Origin: DASXAI01 sp963798445
GTDB lineage: Bacteria > Actinomycetota > Acidimicrobiia > Acidimicrobiales > Ilumatobacteraceae
Length of the DNA stretch: 64,000 bases
Direction of reading: 5' to 3'
NCBI GenBank assembly: GCA_963798445.1
Contig: CAWCTH010000002.1
Span: 930,001-994,000 of the forward strand
Made by a program: the position numbers and the translations under genes. Under the pieces are notes generated by a model, which made no database searches, had not been told where the DNA came from, and saw only the letters and a program-made list of their open reading frames with translations. Position 1 is the first letter of the stretch, and each line of letters starts with the position of its first letter. Below are positions 24,356 through 33,092 of the stretch, one piece after another.

Positions 24356-27300
24356 CCGTGCTCGCCGGTCAACTGTTCGGCCCGCGGGTCCTGACGGGCT
24401 ACCTGGTCATCGCCACGTTCGATGTTCCGCTGCCGCCGGTGAAGGAGGGGGTGCTCGCCGCCGCCCGTCGCGACACGTTCGTGGACACTGACGGCCGCTT
24501 CGCGCTCGAGTTGCCGGATCCCGGCCAGCGCCGCGGCCCGATCACCGTGACCGCGTACGGCCCGAACGGCCTGCCGGCGGGCGACGCGGTGGTGCCGGCC
24601 GACGTGCCGGCCGAACCGGTCCGGATCGACGTGGCCACACCGCCGGCCACGCCGGTGCGGCCCAATCCTGACCTGACCCTCGGCCGCCCGATCCGCTACA
24701 GCGGGCGCGCCATCGACCCTGCCGGTGAGGGCGTGCCCGCCGGGCTGCTGGTGGTCGTCTGGGGTCGGACGGACAGAGGCGAACGGGCCGCGCCGGTGTC
24801 GATCACCAAGACCATGACCAGTGGCTACTTCTCCGCTCCGTGGCCGAGCGACCGCTTCCTCGCCGCGTTCGCCGTGCTCGCCGGCGGCCCGCCCATCCCC
24901 ATCCTGCTGCACGACGACCACCTGCCGCTCCAGCTCCTACTGGTCTCCCCGGTGACGCCGCCCGACCCAGCCGCCGGCGCTGACTGCGCATGTGGGTCGT
25001 CGCCGCCGCTGTCGTCGGATCCAGCCGACCTGGCGGCCAACCCGGAGGCCTACGCCGCCGACGCCGGTCACTGCACGGACTTCACGGTGCCCGACCGCAC
25101 CGTCGACGAGGTGATGTATCAGGCCGTCGTCCGCACGACGCAGCCACAGCTCAAGGCGGCCACGCCGCAGGAGCAACCGCTCATCCCCAGCGTGCTCATC
25201 GACCGCATCACCGAGCTGGCGCGGATCCGGCCCATCGTCGACGGCGTGGTCGCACATGCGCCGGAAACGGGCCAGGGCGGTCATCCCTCCAGCGTGCCGT
25301 TCGAGCTGCCACGACCCGACGCCGATCCGCCCTTTGGCACCGGTCCGGCGGCGACACCCGAGCCGGTCTCCGACGACGCCGTGCTCCCGGCGGCCGTCGG
25401 TGTGGCCCGTCGGTTCCTGCCCGGCATCGACCTGAGCGGGCGGTGGTCGTCCACGCCGGTCGGCACAATTGCGCAACGCGTGCTGGCGGAACGGGCCCGC
25501 GTCGGGGAGCCGCTGCACCTGGAGCCGAGCGTGCTGGCGGAGATCGCGCGCGCCCCCGCCGACCTGACGCCACTGCGCTTGATCAAAGCCGAGCAGACCA
25601 GCGCGGTACGCCGCTTCCGGAGTTCCGTCGAGTTGCTGGCTCGGTCGCTGCCGGGCCGGTTCACCCTCGATCCCGACCACCAGGTCGACTGGGACGAAGT
25701 GCCCGACGCCTATCAGGCCACCACGATCGCCCACGGCCACCTGCTCACGCTGAAGCAGGTGTTCCGCGCCGCCGGCTTCTCCCAGGGCGATGTGCTCTAC
25801 TCGCTGCCGCTGGCACCAGGTCAGCAGAAGCTGGTGTCGGTCCTCGACTGGAACCGCAACGACGTCGCCAGCCGTAGGGCCGAGCAGTCCGTCACCGAGG
25901 ATCTGGTCGCCGATCTCACCCACGACCGAGACATCGCCGACGTGATTCGTTCGACCCTCACCGAGTCGATGCGAGGTCGCTCCCACGCCGACACCGAATC
26001 GGTCGGCGCCGGGGTGGCCGGTTTCATCGGGCCGGTCGTGTTCGGTGCCGCCGGCGGTGTCTCCTCAGCCGGTTCCACCGCATCGCAGACCTCGGCGCGC
26101 GACGTCACCGGACAGGCGTTGCAACAGGTACGAGACCGCACCATGCAATCGGCGAGCGCGGTGCGAGGACAGCGCTCGACGGTCGTGCAGAGTGGGCGCC
26201 AGGGTGAGTCGGTGCGGGCGCAGACCGAGGTGATCGCCAACTACAACCACTGCCACTCGCTCACGATCCAGTACTTCGAAGTGCTCCGTCACCTCCTCGT
26301 GAGCCAGGAGCTGGCCGCCGTCCAAGAGTGCCTCTTCGTGCCCTTCGCCATCTCTCCGTTCACCGCGGACAAGACGCTGCGCTGGCGCCGCCAACTCGAG
26401 CGTGCGCTGCGTCGCCAGGCACTGGCCAGTGCGTTCGACTCTCTCGAGCGCGTGCAGGCCAACTGGGAGGGCGCCGACGTGCCGGCCGGGCGTTACGCCG
26501 ACGAGGCGCTCGAACAGATCGAGGGTGAGCTGTGGGTGCGCGCCGTGCTGCCGCGGCCGGCCGACGGCGAGCTCGACGAGTTCATCGCGTCCAATTGGGA
26601 CGCGTACTCGGATCTCCTCTGGGACACACCCCAGAACATCTTCGAGCGGTACCTGGGTGTGGCGTTGGCCGCCGAGCGCGATGCGATCTGGGACGCCCGC
26701 ATCGTCCCCGGCGTCGTCCAACGCCTCCTTGACGAGTTGACGCTCGAGCTCATCGAGACCGGTGGGGCGGTGCGGTCGGTGTCCATCGACCCGACCATGG
26801 TGAGCGCGTTCGCCCAAGACCGCCCCATGCTGGTGAGCCTGTTCGGCAACCTGCCGCTGCCCGTCGTCCAGCGCGGCGAGATCGAACGCGTTCGGCTGTC
26901 GCTGTCGGCCGCGAACCTACCTGTGGGTGCGCTGATGGTCGTCGACTCGGGATCGCTGCGGTACCGCACGAACCACCTCAGCCATCACCTCTTCCTCAAC
27001 CGGCGGATCCTCAACGACCTGACGTTGGGCGACGACGTCGACATCATCACGCCGCTCGACACGATCGAGAAGCGCAATCCCCGAGAACTCGACGTGCGCC
27101 GGGCCGACCAGTTGCTGGCGCACCTCGACGAGCACGTGGAGTACTACCACCGCGCCATCTGGCTTTCGATGGACCCCAACCGCCGCTACCTCTTGCTCGA
27201 CGGGTTCCTCGCGCCCGACGCCGGCGGCCGCAGCGTCGCGTCGGTGGTGGAGAATCGGGTGGTGGGCGTCGTGGGCAACTCCTTGGTGATGCCTGTTGCA

Positions 27301-28569
27301 CCGGGCCAGGAACTGGATCCCACCTACGAGTTCGCGGCCGCCACACCTCGCGATCTGCGTCACCTCTACGCCGCCGATCCAGCACCGCCGATGCGCATCA
27401 GCCTCCCGACGCCGGGCGTATATGCCGAGGCCGTGCTGGGCAGTTGCAACAGCTGCGAGAAGATCGACGACAGCCGCTTCTGGCGATGGGAGGACGCGCC
27501 CATCCCCGACCGGCCCGTGTCGATCGACCCTCTCAGCACCTCCAGCCGGCAGACGGCACCACCCTCGCTCGCCCCCGACCCGCTTCCGGCGCCGGTGGTC
27601 GGCTATCAGACCGTGCCCGCGGCGCCGGACCCGACCGGTCTGGCGGCGGCGGTGAGCGCGCTGGGCACGAACGACATCTTCCGCGACCTGACCGGGCTCG
27701 CGATGAACCAAGCGAATGCCGCCGACGCGCTCCGGTCGACGATGACCGCAGCCCAAGGCTTCGCCAGCAAGGCCGGGACACTGGCGCAACAACGGTTCCT
27801 CAACCAACAGCTCGACCGAGGCCTCGGTTACATCAAGGACGCGAAGACGAAGAACCTCATCAGCGACGAGCAGGCCACGACGCTCACCGAGAGCTTCCTC
27901 CGAGGCGCCATCGGGCAACCTCGCCCGGCGACGTTCAGCGCCACGGCCATCCCGTCGATGCAACGGGCGATCGAACGGGTGCCCACCTCGGACAGTGGCC
28001 GTCTCACGGTGGTCCGCCCGGGCGGAACGGTGGACATCACTGTCGGGGCCGGCGCCGGCACGGCGCTCGACGCCAAGGTCACGCCCCCGATCATCCCGCT
28101 ACAGCAGACGTCCAATCTCGTCTGCTGGGCCGCCGTCGGAACCATGATGGAGTCCTGGCACCTCGAGCAGTCGTTCTCCGTGGAGTCCGTGCTCGACGGG
28201 CTCGGCGGCACATGGCGGTCCCAATACGACCTCAACCAGAGCCTGTCGCTCGCGGACTTCCGCGCCTTCTTCACCGCGCTGAGCCTGATCGAGGACCCAC
28301 CGGCGACGTACACACCCGACGGTCTGGCCCGGCTGCTGTCACAGGTGGGCCCCCTCTTGGCCATCGGTGACGATGGCATACAGAACAACGTCCTCGTCCA
28401 CGCCCGGATCATCGATTCCGTCAAGGGCGACGGGTCGCTCGACGGCACGATCGTCACGGTCGCGGACTCGGCCATCGGTGCGTTCGTCCCGATGACGTTC
28501 CGGCTGTTCGATCAGCTCCACGGTGCCGCTGACCCGGTCCGGCTCGGTACTGGCTTCTTCCACTTCTGA
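24352..28569 (+). CDS. Giant core protein C with C-terminal papain-like cysteine protease domain
   Basis: A 1405-residue paralogue of protein A in one intact frame. Two N-terminal beta modules are followed by CAC, DPADLAANPEAYAAD and AVVRTTQP. The core has IAHGHLLTLKQVFR (near 461), LYSLPLAPGQ, a Gly-rich stretch (551-576), ANYNHCHSLTIQYFEVLRH (near 628), YYHRAIWLSMDPNRRYLLLD (931-950) and VGNSLVMPVAPGQ. After a helical hairpin (FRDLTGLAMNQANAADAL) comes a C-terminal domain of about 150 residues with QQTSNLVCWAAVGTMME. C1258, H1350 (LVHARIID) and D1372 (VADSAIG) would form a papain-like triad of the AvrRpt2/C39-like type. No signal peptide or transmembrane helix is obvious. Confidence 0.85.
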   Translation: MTVLAGQLFGPRVLTGYLVIATFDVPLPPVKEGVLAAARRDTFVDTDGRFALELPDPGQRRGPITVTAYGPNGLPAGDAVVPADVPAEPVRIDVATPPATPVRPNPDLTLGRPIRYSGRAIDPAGEGVPAGLLVVVWGRTDRGERAAPVSITKTMTSGYFSAPWPSDRFLAAFAVLAGGPPIPILLHDDHLPLQLLLVSPVTPPDPAAGADCACGSSPPLSSDPADLAANPEAYAADAGHCTDFTVPDRTVDEVMYQAVVRTTQPQLKAATPQEQPLIPSVLIDRITELARIRPIVDGVVAHAPETGQGGHPSSVPFELPRPDADPPFGTGPAATPEPVSDDAVLPAAVGVARRFLPGIDLSGRWSSTPVGTIAQRVLAERARVGEPLHLEPSVLAEIARAPADLTPLRLIKAEQTSAVRRFRSSVELLARSLPGRFTLDPDHQVDWDEVPDAYQATTIAHGHLLTLKQVFRAAGFSQGDVLYSLPLAPGQQKLVSVLDWNRNDVASRRAEQSVTEDLVADLTHDRDIADVIRSTLTESMRGRSHADTESVGAGVAGFIGPVVFGAAGGVSSAGSTASQTSARDVTGQALQQVRDRTMQSASAVRGQRSTVVQSGRQGESVRAQTEVIANYNHCHSLTIQYFEVLRHLLVSQELAAVQECLFVPFAISPFTADKTLRWRRQLERALRRQALASAFDSLERVQANWEGADVPAGRYADEALEQIEGELWVRAVLPRPADGELDEFIASNWDAYSDLLWDTPQNIFERYLGVALAAERDAIWDARIVPGVVQRLLDELTLELIETGGAVRSVSIDPTMVSAFAQDRPMLVSLFGNLPLPVVQRGEIERVRLSLSAANLPVGALMVVDSGSLRYRTNHLSHHLFLNRRILNDLTLGDDVDIITPLDTIEKRNPRELDVRRADQLLAHLDEHVEYYHRAIWLSMDPNRRYLLLDGFLAPDAGGRSVASVVENRVVGVVGNSLVMPVAPGQELDPTYEFAAATPRDLRHLYAADPAPPMRISLPTPGVYAEAVLGSCNSCEKIDDSRFWRWEDAPIPDRPVSIDPLSTSSRQTAPPSLAPDPLPAPVVGYQTVPAAPDPTGLAAAVSALGTNDIFRDLTGLAMNQANAADALRSTMTAAQGFASKAGTLAQQRFLNQQLDRGLGYIKDAKTKNLISDEQATTLTESFLRGAIGQPRPATFSATAIPSMQRAIERVPTSDSGRLTVVRPGGTVDITVGAGAGTALDAKVTPPIIPLQQTSNLVCWAAVGTMMESWHLEQSFSVESVLDGLGGTWRSQYDLNQSLSLADFRAFFTALSLIEDPPATYTPDGLARLLSQVGPLLAIGDDGIQNNVLVHARIIDSVKGDGSLDGTIVTVADSAIGAFVPMTFRLFDQLHGAADPVRLGTGFFHF

Positions 28570-28621
28570 GCCGGCTCCGACCGGCGGTGGTCTCCGGTTG
28601 ACCATCGTCGACCTGGCGAGG

Positions 28622-28770
28622 ATGCCGGTCGCCGTCAACATCTCCGGCCGCCGTCTGCTCGCCGTCACCGACCCGCCCACATCCAGGCGGTGCTCGATCA
28701 GACGGGCATCGATCCCCGGCGCCTCACCATCGAGATCACCGAGACCATCCTGCTCACCGGCCTCGTCGTC
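28622..28770 (+). pseudogene. EAL-domain (c-di-GMP phosphodiesterase) remnant
   Basis: MPVAVNISGRRLL in one frame, then after a one-base shift VLDQTGIDPRRLTIEITET, match two consecutive segments of EAL domains. The EAL/metal-binding remainder is gone on both sides. It is a decayed fragment, not an expressed enzyme. Confidence 0.6.
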
Positions 28771-28871
28771 GCTGCGCATGAGCTCGACCCCGTCGTCTTC
28801 GACCGAAACCCCAACGCCATCAGTCGAGCCGAGACCGACTGTGCAGCGCCGGATCCGGGTACCGCTCAGGC

Positions 28872-29009
28872 ATGCCTTCCCATCCGCACCAGCCCAGCTC
28901 CGATGAAGCTGATCCCGAGTCGGAGAGCACTCCCGCTGGGATCGTGAGAGATCTCGAGGAGAAAGCTGACGAGCTCGGCACGACGACCGATCCGCCGACT
29001 GACGACTAG
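28872..29009 (+). CDS. Possible 45-residue acidic small protein
   Basis: A short open frame encodes MPSHPHQPSSDEADPESEST followed by a helix-like VRDLEEKADELG and an Asp-ending tail. It is acidic and has no cysteine. I cannot place it in a family, and no clear ribosome binding site precedes it. Its frame and composition differ from the decayed genes around it, so it may be real, but evidence is weak. Confidence 0.3.
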   Translation: MPSHPHQPSSDEADPESESTPAGIVRDLEEKADELGTTTDPPTDD

Positions 29010-29440
29010 CTGTCGACAACAGGCGGCGTCGCAGAGCAATCCTTCCGGGGTCGGATGCAACCCCTACCCCTATGCCGCCGCCCCGCGCCGAGGCCGGCAC
29101 CTGCGGCCCCGGTTCACGCCCGGGCCGTGGCGCGTGCCTCCACCGCGTTTGGGCGGCACTACGGCGCGTGCGCTGTCCGCCCGGCCGGGACGGCCAGTGC
29201 GCGGCCCCCTGGCTCGGACCTGGGGTCGCGTCGTGTGTCGTGCTGGCGATTGCTTCTCCGATGGCCGCGGGTAAAGGCTTGCGGGTGGAGGGCATCGCTG
29301 ACGGCCTTGTCCGAGTCGCTCGGTCCAGTCGCGCGCCGAAGCCACATCTTTCCGATCAGGTGGTCCCCAAAGCGGCGTACGTTCCGGTCGTTATTGTGAG
29401 CTGATGCGCTCAAAGCGCGACCACCGGGAGGGCCGATGGC
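29010..29440 (+). other. Non-coding stretch with no recognised feature
   Basis: No frame on either strand resembles a protein family, and I see no RNA gene. It lies between remnants of signalling genes and probably is decayed sequence. Confidence 0.4.
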
Positions 29441-29515
29441 GTCGACGGGAACGATGGCTTCGTCGTTGATCTCACCGCCGTGACGTTCATGGACTCGACC
29501 GGCCTGCGGGACTGA
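29441..29515 (+). pseudogene. STAS-domain (anti-sigma factor antagonist) remnant
   Basis: The frame reads FVVDLTAVTFMDSTGLRD then stop. This is the signature strand-helix of STAS anti-anti-sigma proteins, including the phosphorylatable Ser position. Nothing of the rest of the domain is readable. It overlaps the end of the antisense HATPase gene. Confidence 0.5.
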
Positions 29516-29912
29516 TCGAGTCCGTGCGCTTATGCTCGATCCGCGCCGTCGCGGACGGCCAACCTTCGTCTCCTGAGGATCTCCCGGCCTGGACGCCATA
29601 TTCGTTGTGTTCGACTCGGTTGCCGCTGCGCAACAACACGATGGTGACTGATCGGGCGTCGAGCTCGACCTCGGCCCACACGACCTTGCCGTCGTCCAAC
29701 CAATCGATCCCCCACCGGGTGCGCAGGGCGGCCACCACTTGCAACCCGCGCCCGCCGACCGCGTATGGCGTGACGCGGTCGAGGGGCGGCCAGGCGTCAG
29801 AACGATCGGTCACCTCGACGCGGACGAGCCCGTCGACGCTCAACTCGACCAGGTACCGGGTGCGGGCGTGCATGACCGCGTTCGTGGCCAGTTCCGAGAC
29901 GACCAACAGCAC
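29487..29912 (-). CDS. Truncated ATP-binding anti-sigma kinase (RsbW/HATPase_c type)
   Basis: The 141-residue product contains the N-box SELATNAVMHAR, a following strand LVRVEVTDRSD, the G-box GGRGLQVVAAL and KVVWAEVEL. This is the HATPase_c_2 fold of RsbW/SpoIIAB-like regulators. The usual first 40 or so residues are missing, and a stop codon closes the frame just upstream of the GTG at 29912. The last 40 residues run on past the normal domain end. Together with the STAS scrap it looks like a decayed partner-switching locus; function is doubtful. Confidence 0.6.
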   Translation of the reverse strand: MLLVVSELATNAVMHARTRYLVELSVDGLVRVEVTDRSDAWPPLDRVTPYAVGGRGLQVVAALRTRWGIDWLDDGKVVWAEVELDARSVTIVLLRSGNRVEHNEYGVQAGRSSGDEGWPSATARIEHKRTDSISPAGRSSP

Positions 29913-29983
29913 AATGTCGCTGAGGACTGAGGTGGTGGCCGATTAGGCGTTGCCGCAGGTCAGGGTAGGTATCAGTGCCCCGA

Positions 29984-31636
29984 TCACGTCTTCCAGGAGA
30001 ACTCCTGGGGCTTGCGGTCGGCCTGGGGGGCGATGAGCACGTGCACCACCGACGGGAGCCCCGACGACATCGCCTTGTCGAGCGTCGGTCGCAGATCGGC
30101 CGGGTCCTCGACGTAGTAGCCCTGCCCGCCGAACGCCTCGCACACCTTCTCGTACCGAGCGGTGCGAGAGAGCCCAGACGGCGGCAGCGGCTGGTCGGCC
30201 GGCCAGTTCTCGAAGCCGCCGCCGATCCCCCCGTTGTTCAAGACGATGGTGGTGATCGGCAGGTTGTACCGGCAGATCGTCTCCAGCTCCATGCCGGAGA
30301 ACCCGAACGCCGAGTCTCCCGACACCGACACGACCGGACGTTCCTTCTGCACCACTGCAGCGGCGACGGCGAAGCCGAACCCGACGCCCATCGTGCCGTA
30401 GCTGCCGGCGTCGAGACGCGTGCGCGGCTCGTAGTTGTTGAGCTGCGTGCGCCCGATGTCCATCGTGTTGGCACCCTCGCTCACGATGATCGCGTCGCGC
30501 GGGATGGCTTCCTTGATGTCGCGGAAGGCCCGGTAGTAGTTCATCGGGATGGAGTCGTCGGCGGCCATGGCCTCCATCGCGCCGCGGTTGGACTCGATCT
30601 TCTCGGCGATCGACCGGCGCCAGGGCGTATCGGCGGCGTACGACCACGGCTCGGCCGTGAGGGCAGCGTTCAGTTGCCCCATCACGGCCTGACCGTCACC
30701 AACGAGGCCGACCTCGGTGGGGATGTTCGTCGACAGCTGCTCGGCCGAGATGTCGAGCTGGATCACGCGGACGTCGGGCTTGAAACGCGGCGGCAGGCCG
30801 AAGTGCATGATCCAGTTGAGCCGGGCGCCCAGCACCATGATGAGGTCGGCTTCCCTCAGAGCGTGCGAGCGGGCGGCCCCGACCGACAGCGGATGGTCGT
30901 CGGGCATCACGCCCTTGCCCATGGGCGAGTTCAGGAACGGCAGCTTGGTCTTGTCGATGAAGGCCCGCACCTCGGCCTCGGCGCGTGACCAGGCCATGCC
31001 CTTGCCCACGATGACGAGTGGGCGTTCGGCGCTGCGCAACGCGGCGAGGGCGGCCTCGACGTCGCTGTCGGACGCCTGGCTGCGCGGCGGCGTTGCGATG
31101 GTGGCCGCCGTTCGCACATCGGCGTCATCGATACGGCCCAGGATGATGTCGTCGGGCAGATCGAGATAGGTCGCACCGGGGCGGCCGTACCACGCCGTGC
31201 GTACCGCCTGCTCCACGTAGAACGGGATGCGGTCGACCCGCTCGATGACGTGGCTGTACTTCGTGAACGGCGTCGTGGCGAGCACCTGGCGCTCCTCCTG
31301 GAAGGCGCCCATGCCGTTCTGGTCGAGCGCGTTGGCACCACCGAGGAGCACCAACGGCCAGTTGTTCTCCTGCGCGTTGGCGAGGCCGGACAGCGCGTGG
31401 ATCACACCGGGACCACTGACGACGAGACACGCCTGCGGGCGACCGAGGAGGTACCCCGCGGCCTGGGCCGCATACGACGCCGCTTGCTCGTTGCGCATCC
31501 CGATGAACTCGATGCCGGCGCGCTGCGCGGCGATCGCCACCGGTATCACGGGGAAGCCCACGATGCCGAACATGTAGTCGACGCCCTGCTGCTTGAGGCT
31601 ACGAGCGATGAGCGTGGCGCCATTGGTGGTTGCCAT
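29984..31636 (-). CDS. Oxalyl-CoA decarboxylase / 2-hydroxyacyl-CoA lyase (ThDP-dependent)
   Basis: A complete 550-residue thiamine-diphosphate enzyme. The activating Glu lies in RNEQAASYAAQAAGYL near residue 50, and the ThDP/Mg motif is GDSAFGFSGMELETICRYNL. The C-terminus is the usual end of the oxalyl-CoA decarboxylase/HACL group. It decarboxylates oxalyl-CoA to formyl-CoA or cleaves 2-hydroxyacyl-CoA. AAGGAG precedes ATG 31636. A CaiB-type transferase lies just upstream on the same strand, which is the classic formyl-CoA transferase/oxalyl-CoA decarboxylase pairing, so oxalate use is the simplest reading. Confidence 0.9.
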   Translation of the reverse strand: MATTNGATLIARSLKQQGVDYMFGIVGFPVIPVAIAAQRAGIEFIGMRNEQAASYAAQAAGYLLGRPQACLVVSGPGVIHALSGLANAQENNWPLVLLGGANALDQNGMGAFQEERQVLATTPFTKYSHVIERVDRIPFYVEQAVRTAWYGRPGATYLDLPDDIILGRIDDADVRTAATIATPPRSQASDSDVEAALAALRSAERPLVIVGKGMAWSRAEAEVRAFIDKTKLPFLNSPMGKGVMPDDHPLSVGAARSHALREADLIMVLGARLNWIMHFGLPPRFKPDVRVIQLDISAEQLSTNIPTEVGLVGDGQAVMGQLNAALTAEPWSYAADTPWRRSIAEKIESNRGAMEAMAADDSIPMNYYRAFRDIKEAIPRDAIIVSEGANTMDIGRTQLNNYEPRTRLDAGSYGTMGVGFGFAVAAAVVQKERPVVSVSGDSAFGFSGMELETICRYNLPITTIVLNNGGIGGGFENWPADQPLPPSGLSRTARYEKVCEAFGGQGYYVEDPADLRPTLDKAMSSGLPSVVHVLIAPQADRKPQEFSWKT

Positions 31637-31696
31637 GTTGGGATCTCCTTGCGGTTCTACGCGGTCGAGGTGGACAGGGCTTCTTCGGCGGCGGCG

Positions 31697-32887
31697 CTAC
31701 GCGATGACACCGTCGGCACGCAACGCGGCGAGGTCATCGGCGTCGAGGCCAAGCTCGGCGCCAAGCACGCTGTCGGTGTCGGCACCGAGCACGGGAGCGG
31801 CCCGCAACGCAACGTCTGACTTCCTGAGCCGGAAGGGCTTGTCGAGGAGCAGGACGCTCCCGTACGCGGGATGGGGCACCTCTTGCACGAAGCCGCGGTC
31901 CTGCAGGTGAGGATCGTGGAAGACGTCCTGGGTGTCCATCACCGCTGACGCCGCGATGCCGGCGTCAGAGAGCAGCGTCATCGCCTCGTGCTTGGTCTTC
32001 GTGCGACACCACGCCGCCACGATGGCGTTCAGGATCGGTTCATGCTCGGCCCGCCCCGATCCGGTAGCGAACCTGGGGTCGTCGAGCAGGTCGAGCCGAT
32101 CGATGACCTTGCACAGCGACTCCCACATCTTCACCGTACCGGCCATCACGTAGACGTAGTCGTTGGGGCCGAAGGGCTTGCAGGCGTACATGTCCGTCGG
32201 CGACCCACCGAGCTTGTTGCCCACCCGCGGAGCAGGTGCGCCGTCGAGCTCCCAGCCGCTCACACCGGTCGTGCGGATGAACATGGTCATGACCTCGTGC
32301 ATGCTCATCTCGATGATCTGGCCCTCGCCCGTGCGCTGCCGCTGCACGTAGGCCGCGAGGATCGCCATTGCCGTGTGTGCGCCGGTAGCGGTGTCGCCGA
32401 ACGTGCCCCCCGGGCGCATCGGCGGACCGTCGGGCGCACCGGTGAGCGAGAACAGCCCGGCGGCCGCTTGGGCGAGCATGTCGAAGCTGCGGTACTCGGC
32501 ATAGGGACCGGAGAGGCCGTACCCCTTGATGCGGGCGTAGATGAGCGCCGGGTTGGCGGCCTCGAGGGAAACGGGGTCGAGGCCCAGCTTCTCCATGACC
32601 CGTGGACCCTGGTTCTCGACGAACACATCGAAGTTGGCGACCAACCGCCGTATGAGGTCGCGACCGGCCTCGGTCGACACATCGACGACGACGCTGCGCT
32701 TGTTGGCGTTGTAGTTCTCGAAGTACTGGGCCTTGCCGTCGGACGCCCCGGTTCGGCGCCCCGGCTCACCGCGGGGTGGCTCGACCTTCACCACATCGGC
32801 ACCGAGCCACGCGAGGTACTGGCAACACGATGGCCCGGCCTCGTACTGGGTGAAGTCGAGTACCCGCATGCCGTCCAGTGCAGGCAT
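31697..32887 (-). CDS. CaiB/BaiF family CoA-transferase (formyl-CoA:oxalate type candidate)
   Basis: A 396-residue class III CoA-transferase with MRVLDFTQYEAGPSCCQYLA at the N-terminus, LGADVVKVEPPRGEPGRR, NANKRSV and the catalytic Asp D165 in GGTFGDTATG. ATG 32887 is 8 nt from GAGGAG; GTG 32896 would overlap that site. It ends 60 nt before the oxalyl-CoA decarboxylase-like gene, so one transcript is likely. Whether oxalate or another acid is the acceptor cannot be settled without substrate-specific residues. Confidence 0.88.
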   Translation of the reverse strand: MPALDGMRVLDFTQYEAGPSCCQYLAWLGADVVKVEPPRGEPGRRTGASDGKAQYFENYNANKRSVVVDVSTEAGRDLIRRLVANFDVFVENQGPRVMEKLGLDPVSLEAANPALIYARIKGYGLSGPYAEYRSFDMLAQAAAGLFSLTGAPDGPPMRPGGTFGDTATGAHTAMAILAAYVQRQRTGEGQIIEMSMHEVMTMFIRTTGVSGWELDGAPAPRVGNKLGGSPTDMYACKPFGPNDYVYVMAGTVKMWESLCKVIDRLDLLDDPRFATGSGRAEHEPILNAIVAAWCRTKTKHEAMTLLSDAGIAASAVMDTQDVFHDPHLQDRGFVQEVPHPAYGSVLLLDKPFRLRKSDVALRAAPVLGADTDSVLGAELGLDADDLAALRADGVIA

Positions 32888-33092
32888 CGCGCACACTCCT
32901 CACAGCTCGTAGCTCCCCGGTTCGGCACGATAGCGCTCCGCGCCCACGTCACGTCCAAACGAACGCTCAGAAGAATCTCAGGAAATTGCCGGAACGTCTG
33001 ATCCGGCTTCCTGGCGGCGACGGATTACTGCCCCGAGAGGCTCGGGCTCTGTCATGAGCTCGTCCGCGGCCGACACAACCAACGGAGGCCAG

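Noticed and set aside
22354..24921. 855-codon minus-strand frame under the giant proteins
   Set aside because: It is a mirror of the GC-rich coding frame, with no recognisable motif and no ribosome binding site.
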